NCBI RefSeq assembly: GCF_023065955.2
Contig: NW_026623008.1
Location: forward strand, 27,245,001-27,309,000
Source of the DNA: Ursus arctos
Taxonomy: Eukaryota; Chordata; Mammalia; Carnivora; Ursidae
Length of the DNA: 64,000 nucleotides
Direction: 5' to 3'
Part shown: positions 10,430-20,572 of the stretch, in pieces
Position numbering within the stretch: the stretch's first letter is position 1
How the letters are laid out: each line of letters begins with the position of its first letter
Notes under the pieces: generated by a model
The model's input: only the letters and a program-made list of their open reading frames with translations
What the model was told of the DNA's origin: nothing
Database searches by the model: none
Translations under genes and position numbers: made by a program

Positions 10430-10810
10430 AGGTCCCCCTGCATCCTGTCGGCCATTTTTGATCCATTTCCCACAAAGAACCGCAGAGATCTCTCCAAGTG
10501 TGGATCTGATCGTGCCGCTCCCCTTCGCTCTAGGGATGAATATTGCATTGTTATTATCACTTGCAAGGCCCTGCTTACCTCTGCCTGTCTGTTGGCTCCC
10601 CTGCTCATTGGCTTGTCCTTCAGCCTTGCTGTCTGCTCTCAGCTGTATTGGTCTTCAGGGTGTTCCCTGGGCCTTCGCTCATCTTTGAAGGTGCTGGTTC
10701 TGACTTTTTGGGAGGATCCCCCCACCCCTTACCCAGAACTCTTGACTCCCATGTCCCACAAGCTACCCTTACTTGTCTCTTCTGCCTCTGGGTTGGGCCT
10801 TGGGCTGGAC
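10430..10810 (+). mobile_element. LINE-2 fragment
   Basis: Sense L2 wording, diverged: 'gagatctctccaagtgtgga' with 'tctgatcgtgccgctcccct', then 'gcaaggccctgcttacctct'. Open frames here are L2 relics or chance. Confidence 0.55.
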
Positions 10811-11190
10811 ACTGAGGATACTCACGTGGGTGAGATGTGAGCCAAGACAAGACAAAGGGACAGAGTGAGAGAGGATGGACCAGGTACTGTGGGAGCAGGT
10901 AGTTGTGAATTATGGGGGGGGGGGCATGTCTGATTCCCCAACACCGCTTCCCCCAAAGGGAATCTGGTTTGGCCAAATTTAGGGTGCTGGGTCCTGTTTA
11001 CCAGTGGACAGGGAGGCCATGCTATCATTCAGCTCGTCCTTATGGTGGCACCAGAAGCTGAGCCAAGCAGTGTCCATGTTAAGGGGTGGCTTTGTGGGAC
11101 TTTAGCTCCCCATAACCTCCATTAGCTTTTCTCCTCCAAAATGGCAAAGAATTGAAATAAGAACAATGCACTTGTTATTCAAAGGCACCT
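10811..11190. other. Unassigned sequence
   Basis: Contains a G10 run near 10914-10924. No family recognised. Confidence 0.35.
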
Positions 11191-11208
11191 TTAAGACGAG
11201 TCCACCAG

Positions 11209-11403
11209 GGGCGCCTGGGTGGCTCAGCCGGTTAAGCGTCCGACTCTTGATTTTGGCTCAGGTCACGACCTCCGGGTTGTGAGATTGAGCCCCACGTCGG
11301 GCTCCATGCTGGGCAGGGAGCCTGCTTAAGATTCTCTCTCCCTCTCTCTCTGCCCCTCCTCCACCCCCCCTCCTTCTCCAAAAAAAAAAAAAAAAAAAAA
11401 AAA
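11209..11403 (+). mobile_element. SINEC with long poly(A)
   Basis: Head 'gggcgcctgggtggctcag', 'gactcttgattttggctcag', 'gattgagccccacgtcgggc', then C- and T-rich body and about 24 A residues. Duplications at 11193-11208 and 11404-11419 agree at 14 of 16 bases. The usual 'aataaataaaatctt' tail is missing. Confidence 0.96.
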
Positions 11404-11549
11404 AAGACAAGTCCCCCAGCTGCCTCTTCTGTTGGGTTGCCAACCCTAAGCCCACAGAGCAGTTCTGGAACCAAGACTGCAACCAGGCGTTAAGCCTCAT
11501 TCTGTTTTCCCACAATTCTGGAGTCTCCGCTGCTCTGGGGTTGGCCACT

Positions 11550-12055
11550 GTTTTGGTGATCTATCGCTGTATAACAAACGGCCCTAAAACTTAGTGGCCT
11601 TCAATTATCTCCCAGTCTCTGTGGGCCATGGATTTGGGAGTGGCTTAGCTGGCGTGGCTCTGGGTCAAGGTCTCTTGTGTGGCCGCTGTCAGGAGGTCGG
11701 GCCGGGACTGCTGGGACACGGAAGCTGGTGGAACTGCTTCTGTGGTGGTGTGGTCACATGACCATGGCCGAGAGGACACTGTTTTTCATGGCTGTTGGTT
11801 GGAGGTCTTTGTTTCTTGCCACGCAAGCCTCCCTGTGTGCTGCTTGCGTGTTCTCAGGACATGGCAGTCTGTGTGCTGCTTGTGTGTTCTCAGGACATGG
11901 CAGTCTCCCAGAATGAGCAAGGAGGAAGCCACTGTGCCTTTATGACTTAGTCTCTGGACACGGTCCCCTTTGCTTAATTCTGTGCAATAGAAGCAAGTAA
12001 CTAAGGCCAGCCACACTCAAGGGGAGGGAGGTTAGGCTCCATCTGATTCCACAGC
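11550..12055 (-). mobile_element. LTR-like ancient repeat, antisense, with internal duplication
   Basis: Wording 'tgatctatcgctgtataaca', 'cttagtggccttcaattatc', 'atttgggagtggcttagctg' and 'aggaggaagccactgtgcct' matches a common MaLR/ERVL-type LTR on the opposite strand. It contains a private 36-base tandem duplication at 11835-11906. Confidence 0.65.
11835..11906 (+). repeat. 36-base tandem duplication, two copies
   Basis: Units 11835-11870 and 11871-11906 are identical except for one C/T difference. Each begins GTGTGCTGCTTG and ends ACATGGCAGTCT. Confidence 0.95.
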
Positions 12056-12420
12056 CACTAATGGTCGTAAGGTTTGGATTTAGGGCTGTGGGCAGGAATT
12101 ATGCCCTGGGGACATCAGACACCGACCCAGCTAGTAATAAGGGGCATTTGGTTGTTGTTGTTATTCCTTGGGTGTGTAACTCAAGGAGGAGGGATAATTA
12201 ACAGAACAAAATGGAGGCATTCCTGGGCTCTCCAGTCCAATGCTACTGACTACACGAATCGGAACTTCATTTAGAATCCTAATACAAATGACCAACCCTG
12301 CCTGGGTGAGGTGGACGGAGAGAATGAGGGAGCCCTACACATCGGAAAGAACTCTGTAACATTGGGTTTTAAAGGATGAATAGGAGTTCTCTAGGAAGGT
12401 GTGATTCATGACAAAAGGGC
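12056..12420. other. Unassigned sequence
   Basis: No family or exon recognised. Confidence 0.35.
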
Positions 12421-12424
12421 AACA

Positions 12425-12640
12425 AAGCAGAGAAAGCAGGCTTTGAAGTCAGAATGAAAGAGGTTCAAATCCTGGCTCAGTTGCTAGTTGTGGGAGCTTT
12501 AGCAAGTCAGGTCGCCTCTCTCTGTTTTTCCCCCCTTTTGATTAGGGATAACATAGCAAATAACGCCCAGGGTTATTATAAAGACTGATGATAATGCATG
12601 TGAGGTGCCTGGCAGGCTGCAGGTGTGCATTAAATGGTAG
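12425..12640 (+). mobile_element. MIR SINE
   Basis: 'ttcaaatcctggctcagttg', 'gggataacatagcaaataac', 'gggttattataaagactgat' and 'ggtgcctggcaggctg' follow MIR order; moderately diverged. Confidence 0.8.
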
Positions 12641-13480
12641 GCAACAAATTCTGTCTGTGGGCTTCCAGGGCCAGAGGTCTGAGACTCAAAAGGGCCTGCT
12701 GTGTTCGGAGCATGGAGGGAGATTCTGCAAACTCTGTCCTTTCACAGGGTTTTGGCTCTTTTCTATCTCTTGCTCCAGCCCAGTCCAGTTCACTGTACTC
12801 ATTGACTCAACCAGCCGATAATGATGAATTATAAATGGAAGAATCTGGGTCCCAGCCAGACTCAGTCCGGACCTGAGGCTGTGCTGGGAGAGCTGGCGAG
12901 GCGTCAGGGGCCAGTGGAGGCACCCCTGCCTGTGGTTCCCAGGTCGGTTCCAGGGGCAGTGGACTTGAAGCAGAGGCGGATCGTAGAACTGCAGAGGTGA
13001 ATTTTGTCGGGGGTGGGGTGGGGTCTTCCTGCCAGCCCCCCATTGCCTGCCCTGTCCACTGCTCTGCTGGCTCTGGTGACATTAGCATTCTGTAGGCAGC
13101 TCTTTGGGTGTAAGATCAGTGCATTACACATGTCGCAGGCAGGGCCAGTAAACACAGGGCGAGGCGGGTAGTCAGAGCAGAAAATGGCTGGGTTTGCTGG
13201 GCGGGTGTGTGCTGACTCAGCACCAGCTTCCCTCCCTGACTTGCTGTGCCTCTGTGGCATGGCCTGAGGGGAGAGGGGGGCTGCCGTAGCTCGGGCTTTT
13301 CTTGCCAGCTGCCTCTGGGTCTTGGAGGGACCAAGCGGGAAGAGCTGAAAGTCTGTTCCTCCAGCTTCGTGCTCAGGCAGCTTTTTGGGTCATATCGCAT
13401 CATTATCTGAAGCCTCCAGAGGACTTCACTGTATTTGGTCTCTTCCTGTGGGACAAAGCGGGAAGCTCATTGGAAAGGGG
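12641..13480. other. Unassigned sequence
   Basis: Mixed composition, no family or exon recognised. Overlapping frames on the minus strand around 12807-13403 lack any domain. Confidence 0.35.
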
Positions 13481-13484
13481 CCCG

Positions 13485-13585
13485 GAGACCTGAGCGGGGA
13501 TCGCAGCTGTCCTTGGATGGGCTCAGGTGCATCCCTTCACTTCTCTGTGCCTCAGTTGCCTCGTCTGTTAAAGGGGAGCGGTTTT
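13485..13585 (+). mobile_element. MIR fragment
   Basis: 'ttcacttctctgtgcctcag', 'ttgcctcgtctgttaaaggg' match the MIR core. Confidence 0.65.
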
Positions 13586-13721
13586 ACTCCTCTTTGGTGT
13601 GATGGGTCCTTTCCCACCACGGCGGGATCTGGAATCCATGGTATCTCCCTATCAAGCCCTTATTTCTTCAAGCCCTGCGACTGCATGAGTCCCGAGGTTG
13701 CTATTAGGTGCCTTTCAGGCA

Positions 13722-13882
13722 GAAGTCGTCCAAGTGCGGTCCTCGGACCAGCATCACCAGGGAGGGTGTTAGAGACGCAAATTCTCAGGCTCCATTCCAG
13801 ATTCGTGAATCAAACCCGGGGTGTGGGCCCAGCCCTCTGGGTGACGCTGATACGGGGGACATTTGAGAATCACTGCTCAAAG
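13722..13882 (-). mobile_element. MER5-type hAT (Charlie) element, antisense
   Basis: 'ccaagtgcggtcctcggacc', 'agcatcaccagggagggtgt', 'gacgcaaattctcaggctcc' and 'gacatttgagaatcactgct' match MER5A/B in reverse, covering most of its length. Confidence 0.85.
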
Positions 13883-14065
13883 GCACTAGGGTGCCCCCTC
13901 CTACTGGCTCCCCCCAACCCAGCTGGAGGCCCCTTGAATGGGGAGGGGGGAGCCTGCAAGCCCTGCATGGAGTCTCTCTGCCATAGAGACCCCTGGAGGG
14001 GGCGTCTCTTTCCTCTGACTGTAGTGCCGGATATCCCTGAACCTCACCAGTGGGGCTGATGCCAG

Positions 14066-14165
14066 GGTGTTTGAATAGCTCATTAGCTCTGCTCTGGGCT
14101 TCAATCCCTCTTAATTAGTTTTGCAAAAGATATTCATTAAAAAACCCTCATTACCAATCAGACAC
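14066..14165. promoter_or_regulatory. Candidate conserved non-coding element A
   Basis: AT-rich, repeat-free block with homeodomain-type cores: 'atagctcattagctc', 'cttaattagttttgc', 'gatattcattaaaa', 'cattaccaatca'. Two-sided by GC-rich sequence. Confidence 0.45.
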
Positions 14166-14814
14166 AGGTCCTTGCGAGGGTTGTGGACGTGGGGATACGG
14201 GGGTCTGTCTTTGTGCTCTTGTGCGCCCGTGAGCGAGCCGGCTGGTGCCTGCGGGTTTCAGCCAATGTGAGGGGGTGAGTGTGTCCGGATGCGGGGGAGT
14301 GCCTTTGAAGGAGTGTTGTGTTGGTGTGTCTTTGTTCACACGTCCGCTTCACCTCCAGGGGCCCCCACGAAGCAGATTCTTCCTCCCCTCTTTATCAGTC
14401 ATTAGTCCTAATGGGCCCACACTGTGGAGAAACATACCCTTTCAACCCGCATCTATCCTCGTTGTTTTGCTCTCCCCGTGTCCCCAGCTCGGGGTTCCAG
14501 TGGCAAAGATGGCCAATTAAAGGCCTGTTCCAGCCAACTGAGCAGCCAGGGGGGACAGCTGTGCAATCTGAGAATTTGAAGAGGCTCCTGGGTGCTCGCT
14601 ACTACACATGTCCCCTGATGCCTGAAGCCTCAGCCTAGGTGGGCTTCCTCTGCTCCTTGGGGCTGGAGAGCGTTAGGCCTCCCACTCAGGGAGAATTGGC
14701 CAGCCACAGGGCTGCCTATGGGGCTGGGGGGTGTCCTGAGATGCCTAGGCTTAGAGTCTGGGGTCACTCTCCTGCCCCTGCCCCTGTTTCCCTACTGCAT
14801 TGCCTGCTGGGAGC
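14166..14814. other. Unassigned sequence
   Basis: GC-rich with TG-rich words near 14260-14340. No exon or family recognised. Confidence 0.35.
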
Positions 14815-14915
14815 ATCCCCGGTTTGGAGCCGAGTAAATTTATGGCATAATCCTGCATGGAAATGCATGGAAATGCTGCCAATTACCATCAAGCCAAGAG
14901 AGAGACTGCATCCCT
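14815..14915. promoter_or_regulatory. Candidate conserved non-coding element B
   Basis: 'gagtaaatttatggcataat', 'tgcatggaaatgcatgga' and 'ccaattaccatcaagcc'. The repeated 'catggaaatg' at 14857-14876 resembles an octamer/POU half-site pair. Repeat-free. Confidence 0.4.
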
Positions 14916-14999
14916 GACGCCCTCCTCGGTCTGCTGTCTGTCGGCTCTTAGCCTTCCAGGAACCACAGGGAGCTAGAAGCCAGCCAGGATGGCCCAGAT

Positions 15000-15300
15000 T
15001 GGTGGAGTGGGGCCATTTGTATAAAACTCTTTATTCGACTCACCTGGCCTTGAAGGTTTGCAGCGGGAGCGGCTCCTTCGCAGTAAACCTGAGCAAACCC
15101 GGGAAATGTCATTCCCTGAGTCTCAGCAAAGCCGACAGCTGATGGGATTTATCTAACCGAGATCAGTTCATCAAACTTGGGTAGAGCTGAGCCGCTGGAA
15201 GACAGAGGAATCTGATACAATCGCGTCTGCTTAAAATGCAAAGGCTCATCGAGATTTTGGAAACACTGTAAGGAGCGTCTCAGTGAAGCCAGGAGGAGCG
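15000..15300. promoter_or_regulatory. Candidate conserved non-coding element C
   Basis: About 300 bases of repeat-free sequence with balanced composition and words such as 'gggatttatctaaccgagat', 'cagttcatcaaacttgggta' and 'cttaaaatgcaaaggctcat'. It has no sustained frame. Texture resembles deeply conserved enhancers; unproven. Confidence 0.45.
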
Positions 15301-15639
15301 TTTAGCAGGCTCTGAGATGGAGCCGGGAGAGGGAAGTGGGCAAGGGCCTGCTCCAGGCAGGCAGGGCAGGGGGGCGCAGGGCGAGGGTGGCAGGGGAGGG
15401 AGAGCTGGCCTCTTCTCGCACTGAGACCAACAAAGGACTAATGCCGCCTACCGTGTGGGCAGGCCTGTGACGAGCTCTGGGGACTGGGGTGGAGGCTCTG
15501 TGACACACAGCCCCACCCTTGCAAACCTCACTGTTTAATGGGGGAGGCAGACAGAGAAGGGGCTTCCTGTGACCTGTCCCTGAGTAGGGTTTTTATCAGA
15601 GGCTCGAGGCGCTGGTGAGAGAACGGGGTGGGAGAACAT
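15301..15639. other. Unassigned GC-rich sequence
   Basis: Purine-rich around 15320-15410; no family or exon recognised. Confidence 0.35.
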
Positions 15640-15865
15640 GGTGGTGAAACACGCAGGTCCTGGAGTCAGTTGGGGCTGGGTTCGAACTCCTATCTCACCT
15701 CCTATTTACCCGCTGTGGGTCCTTGGATGCGTTACGTAACCTCTCTGAGCCTCACTTGCTTCATCTGTGGAATGGGTGTAACAATTCCTACTTCCCAGGG
15801 AGTTGGGAGGATTGCTGAGATCCTGTATATAACATGCTTAGCGCTGGGCTCGGCATCCAACTGGG
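15640..15865 (+). mobile_element. MIR SINE
   Basis: 'ttcgaactcctatctcacct', 'gttacgtaacctctctgagc', 'catctgtggaatgggtgtaa' and 'ataacatgcttagcgctggg' in MIR order. Confidence 0.88.
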
Positions 15866-16905
15866 AGGACCTGGGAAGAGTTCTGGGAGGAAGTAGGGAT
15901 ACCAGCTAGGCCTTGAAGGATGGGAAGGACTTCAGCTGGTGGAAGCGACAAGGGAATGCCCCATATTTGTGAAGAGAGAGATGGCTGGCTGTCTGCTCAT
16001 TGCCGTGCCCCCTACCCCCACCCCCATCCCCCCAGCTCTCCTAGAGGCAGAGGCAGAGGGGGAGGCCTGGGGCCAGGAGTGATGGGGGCTTGTCTCAGAT
16101 AGCTTCCCTATCCCCTACCAGCCCGTCAGGGCCCCCGTCTAGCTCTCCCCTCACTCCATCTTGCTCCCCTTCTTCAGTGAGGATTTAGCAGTCCTGAGAT
16201 GCACTTAGCGGGGACCAATTTCCTGCCATCAGTCAGGAGCAGTGGCATTTGTAGGACAGTGCGGAGGGCTGGGAAGGGGGGAGGAGGGAGCACGTGATGG
16301 CTCCCCTCTGGGACTGAGTGCTTGGTCCTGCCCTCCCCTGGCTGCCATCTGTCCCTCAGGCCTGTCTCCTCCTCTCTCTGGCTGGGGTTCTGCTACAGTT
16401 AGCATGGAGGAGAAGCAGGATTCTGGCTCCTGGGGTGGGGGGAGGGGAGGCAGGAGCCAGGGCTGAGCTGGGTGGAGGAGCCGAGTCTGGGGAGGAGGTG
16501 GCCATCCAGGGAGGCCATCAGTCAAAAGGGCCCTGGGTTTTGTGTGGGTGGGCCATCCTGAAGGGGGTCATCCCTATTCTGGATCCTTTCAACTTTGTGC
16601 CTCTGGGAAGTTCAGAGCAGGAACGTGGGGGCTCGTGGCAGACTCCAGCCTCAATGGGAAACTGAGGCAGCAGTTAGGGGCCCAGGAGGCGGTGAGTGGA
16701 AGCTGGGACTCAGGCAGCACAGAGGTCCAGGCTCTCCCCAGGCTGCCAGGTGGGGGTTCTAACCCACGCAGAAGCACTCTTGATTTCGAGGTCCAGGCTG
16801 GCCACTGCTGACAGCCTCCACCAGGAAGATGACCTGGATGCCGCCGGGCCGTCTCTTTGGGTCAGGAGTCACACCCGTGTCTGTGCTACCCTCTCAGTTC
16901 CCTGT
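15866..16905. other. Unassigned GC-rich sequence
   Basis: G-rich + strand stretches at 16260-16500, with a 'ggggtggggggaggggagg' run at 16433-16451. No exon or family recognised. Confidence 0.35.
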
Positions 16906-16909
16906 CTCC

Positions 16910-17015
16910 TTAGCCAGATACAGAGCTACGATTTACTGAACACTGTTAGAGGCCAGGCCCTGGGCCAGGTGCTTGATGTCTATTAGCTCATTTAATTTTT
17001 TATCAGCCTGGAGAG
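16910..17015 (-). mobile_element. MIR fragment (antisense)
   Basis: 'gatttactgaacactgttag', 'ccaggccctgggccaggtgc' and 'tattagctcatttaattttt' match the antisense MIR 3' half. Confidence 0.65.
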
Positions 17016-17330
17016 CCAGACGTGATCAAAATGGCCCCAGTGTTTTGAGGAAATGGGTTCTGCGAGGCTGCGTCACGGCACAAGGTCTTTTTTCCAATGT
17101 GCCCTCCTCAGAGAATTCTTCCCTGACTCCCTATTTGATATGGTTCCTCCCCTGTCCCCACCTCTGGGCCTCTCCGTATTATCACTAGGTTTTCTCCCTG
17201 TTTGTCTCCTGCAGCCCCTGCTGGTGGGCTCCCCGACAGCCGAGCCTTGTCTCTCTCGTTCCTGTGTCTCCGAGTGGAGAGCCGTACCTAGAGCTGAGCT
17301 TTGAATGATGAATATTTGTTGACGAGTGAG
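17016..17330. other. Unassigned sequence
   Basis: No repeat family or exon recognised. A short 'gaatatttgttgacgagtga' near 17308 resembles a LINE-2 3' tip. Confidence 0.35.
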
Positions 17331-17371
17331 AGGATGGATGGATGGATGGATGGACGGACGGACAGATGGAC
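17331..17371 (+). repeat. (GGAT)n / (GGAC)n microsatellite
   Basis: About six GGAT units grading into three GGAC units, then an interrupted copy. Confidence 0.9.
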
Positions 17372-18334
17372 GCCCCATGGCTAATACTAGCAGAGCCAGG
17401 ATTCCAACCAGGAACCAGATTCAAAAGACACTCCCTGCTGGCAGCCGCTGCACCAGGGCTGCCGGTCTCTGTCAAAAGGAAAGCAACCTATGGAGGGAGG
17501 GGTCATTACATGTGGTGCATGTCTTGGGTCTGGGGTCCCAGCAGACCAGGATCGGCCTGATTGCTGCTGTGGAATAAACAGCATTAAGCCAAAGATGCCA
17601 ACATTCAGCCCCCAGCCCCTGTCGCGGTTAGAGGAAAGAGAGACAAATCAGTTTTGAGTTGCTGGGGCAGAGGCAGGTGGCTGGCTGGGGGAGGAGGGGC
17701 GGTTTTCTTTGCATTTAGGGACTGGCCTCCTCACCTCTTCCAGGCCAGAGGAGCCGGGTAGATGGACGGATCTGTTCTCTAAACGGAGCCCGGCTGGGGC
17801 GGGCTGGGGGCCCTGCAGGGCTGGGTGCTGCTCCCTGAGCTCAGACCTGTATTAGGATTTGGGGCAGTCTATTTGTCTGGGAATGACAGGGACGGGGAGA
17901 AGGGCTTTCGGGAGATGAGTGGCAGGAGAGATAAGCCCAATGTGTGACTTTCTGACGCTTGGTTGGTTTGAAAATAAGTCCTGGGCCCAGATACCGGATT
18001 GACAGGGGGATCAGAGAGGGCCGTTTGCTTTCCGCCTTCTGACTTTGAAAAGGGCCCATGAGTCAGGAGACTGGGTCCTAATGCTGGAGGAGAGAGGGGC
18101 TGTGCCACAGGTAACCTTGGCCAGGCCACAGGGGAAGGTCAAGTGCCCAGGCTGGTGCATTTTGGAATCAGCCCCAACGACTCTAAGTTTCTGGGCTTGC
18201 CTTTTCTCCTGTTCTGGGGAGAAGCCTGAGTGCTTGGAGCTCACAGACAAGAGGGCCATGGAGGCATGGCCATCTTCCCCATACATCTCCAGATCTGCTC
18301 TTGGCCGTCTCCCCCTGCCCCGTGCTGCAGAGGC
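17372..18334. other. Unassigned sequence
   Basis: No family or exon recognised; frames on both strands overlap. Confidence 0.35.
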
Positions 18335-18663
18335 TTATCAGTGTAGACACTTCCATAGGCTCCTTTGTTCTTTGGTTGTTTGGCTCGGTCAGCGGACAGT
18401 GTTTGGGGGTTGGCTAGACCCTCTGTGAGGCCACAGCTCCTGTCATGTGGCCCTCTCCCTATAGCAAGGGCCTCCAGGTTCCCTCCCTTCCCTTGTAGGG
18501 CTGGGGCCGTCAGAGCTTCCCACTCTTCCTGGCCTGGGGTTCCTATACCACGGCTTACTGGTCTGGCCCTACGGCTAGCCCCACCTCCGTACCTAGCCCC
18601 TTCACTAATTTTGTTTTGATTTAAATGCGACATCTCTTTCCTGCTGGGATCCTGACTGATACA
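18335..18663 (+). mobile_element. Possible ancient LTR-like repeat
   Basis: Ends in 'tgggatcctgactgataca', the ending of a common MaLR-type LTR group, shared with the element ending at about 48408 ('gaccctaacggata'). The upstream part is diverged; identity is tentative. Confidence 0.4.
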
Positions 18664-18683
18664 CCAGGCTTGACCACAAAAAG

Positions 18684-19481
18684 GATCTGTCTCTTGCTTC
18701 AGTCGTGTTTGGAAGGAGCAGACCCTGGGACCCCACCTCTTCTAGCCTCTGACTGTCTTCCAACCTCCTCTCCAGTCACATGCTCTGGGACCATCTCCTT
18801 GGCCATGCCGTGCCTCCAGGACCCGTCAACACCTTTTTTGTGTGTGTTTAGCTCCTTACTGCCAACCAACCACAAGCTCCCAGGTTCATTAGAATTATTC
18901 ACAGCCAGCTCATCCTGCACCCGTGGGCCTCCTACCCCCACCTCTCTCCGGGCTTCGGCTTCCACCAGGATGATGAGGCTCTGAAGGGGCTGGAGGGGAA
19001 GCACGAGGGTGCCCAGCATCTCTTGAAAATGCAACACTGACAATGGCAGCCGTGCCCTCTTCCAGGACATTCAGAAGCCATCCCAAGATGAGTCAGGCCC
19101 AACCACTCTGGGTGCCATGGCAGCCCCCATGGCCCTGGGGAAGACCCTGAACCAGGCCCTTTGGGATCGCATGGCCTGCTTCTGCCCATGCAGACCCCCA
19201 TCTCTGTGGCTTCCTGGGGAGCTGTTCCTGGATGAGGAGGTGAAACTCACCCAGAAGATAGGCAACTGCCCCACCAACCTCAGGCTGCATGGGGTGAGTA
19301 TCTCCCCGAAAGCTCACTCTCAAGCATGACTAGGAGCCTGGCAGCCTTTTGCAGGGGGGCCCTCTGTATCCCCTGGGTGTCAGGGCTTCTGCCTGAGCCT
19401 CTCTTCCAGCACTAGGCAGCTTTATGCCCAGCCTGGACCTTCTCCCAAGCTGTGGACCAGACGGAAACGATGAGGAGGTGC
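18684..19481 (+). pseudogene. Processed pseudogene of ferritin light chain (FTL)
   Basis: Intronless copy of the mRNA for the ferritin light subunit, which helps mineralise iron in the cytosolic ferritin shell. The 5' UTR (18684-18871) is recognisable, with 'ttagctccttactgccaacc' before the start. The coding part spans 18872-19333. The start codon is ACA at 18872-18874, and codon 7 is TAG at 18890-18892. Roughly 18- and 27-base gaps near 18905 and 18985, and about 24 bases near 19296, are missing. A small deletion near 19170 shifts frame and another near 19215 restores it. Surviving protein words in the family frame include 'RALFQDI', 'LNQAL' and 'FLDEEVKL'. The stop is TAG at 19331-19333. 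A recognisable 3' UTR follows ('cagggcttctgcctgagcct', 'ctaggcagcttta') to about 19481. No poly(A) or clear target duplication is left, so the copy is old. It is not expected to encode protein. Confidence 0.92.
18687..18720 (+). pseudogene. Decayed iron-responsive element in the FTL pseudogene
   Basis: Position corresponds to the FTL 5' UTR hairpin bound by iron regulatory proteins. The stem words 'ctcttgcttc' and 'tttgga' remain. The family loop CAGTGT reads TCGTGT here, with three neighbouring substitutions at 18702-18704, so the loop C and A that IRPs need are gone. Confidence 0.75.
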
Positions 19482-19704
19482 TCCCACGTATATCCCCCAA
19501 GGGGGCTGTCGCTATGGGAATAATGGAAAGCTGCTTGCTGTCTGGGTTTCCCAAGGCTGCTTTCCTGCCTCTGCAAGTTGGCCCAACCTAGGGGCAGAGG
19601 GAAAGCCACACTACTGGGGGTCCAAGGATGTGGGTGGCAGATTCTGCTCTGTCTTTCCCTTCTCTCTTCTCAGGACCTCAGGTTTCTATCTGCAGAGTGG
19701 GGGT
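19482..19704. other. Unassigned sequence
   Basis: No family or exon recognised. Confidence 0.35.
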
Positions 19705-19925
19705 AACGATAACCGTGTGGCCAGCAGGTGCCGGTGCTATATTCAGGGCCATATATACAGAATATCACTAGTTTCCCCCTGAAGCCCTAGAAGGTGGTTT
19801 CTCTTCGCATCCCTCCTTGACAGATGAGGACACTGGGCCTCGGAGGGCTGAAGTGCCTTGCTCAAGTTCAAAGTCTGAACATGGCAGCCTGCGATTCAAA
19901 CCCAGGTCTCTCTGTGCTCTTATTC
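19705..19925 (-). mobile_element. MIR SINE (antisense)
   Basis: 'gacagatgaggacactgggc', 'cctcggagggctgaagtgcc', 'ttgctcaagttcaaagtctg' and 'gcgattcaaacccaggtctc' in antisense MIR order. Confidence 0.8.
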
Positions 19926-20289
19926 CCAGCGCCTTCTTTGCCACACCTCCTGGGGAGTCTGAGACCCAGCTCTGCAGCGAGGCCTTGGAGTTGGCAAAGG
20001 GCAGTATTCAGCATGCCTGCTGCTCAGCACGGGGCAGGCCTGGGTGGCGGGGCTGGCTCTCTCTCCTTCCCTTCCCTGTCACTCCCAAGAGAACTGGGCA
20101 GAACTAGCTGTGGAGAAAGTCACAGGCCCCCGCCCTCCCCTTTCTCATGTGGGCGGAGGTCCTATTTTCCCTTGCTTTGCGCCATGGGAGATCGACTACC
20201 CTCACGGCCCCACCTGCCCCTCTCCCTGCTTCCATACTGGTGTCCTGCAGCTTGGTAGCCCTTCCTACCGTGCCTCCGGGTGTGGCCAT
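19926..20289. other. Unassigned sequence
   Basis: Pyrimidine-rich. No family or exon recognised. Confidence 0.35.
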
Positions 20290-20572
20290 GTCACTGACTT
20301 TGGTTGCTGGGACAGTAGCCAACTTGGTGCAAGCGGTAGTCAGGAAAAGTGTTCTCCTGGACGCCTGCCACTGTCAGGAGAGCTATCTAGAGCCAGCCTC
20401 CTGGGAGATGAGAGCGTCCTGGGAGAGCAGAGCTGGGCCATCTCAGGCAAGGCCTTCCTGGACCAGCCAGGGTCCGATGGGTCCACCAGAGAGACGCGAG
20501 CCAGGTGACATCAGCAGAGCCCAGATTCATAAGAAATAAATGATTATTTGTGTTAAGCCCCTAACTTCTGGG
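20290..20572 (+). mobile_element. Possible MaLR-type LTR
   Basis: The 3' part 'cataagaaataaatgattat' then 'ttgtgttaagcccctaactt' is the standard MaLR terminal block. The upstream half is diverged. Confidence 0.5.

Noticed and set aside
11202..11215. CTCF-like motif created at a SINEC insertion junction
   Set aside because: The target site plus SINE head gives CCACCAGGGGCGCC, but the core is one G short, leaving two mismatches at key positions.
13385..14059. 224-codon open frame on the + strand
   Set aside because: It crosses a MIR fragment and the MER5 element, which are not coding.
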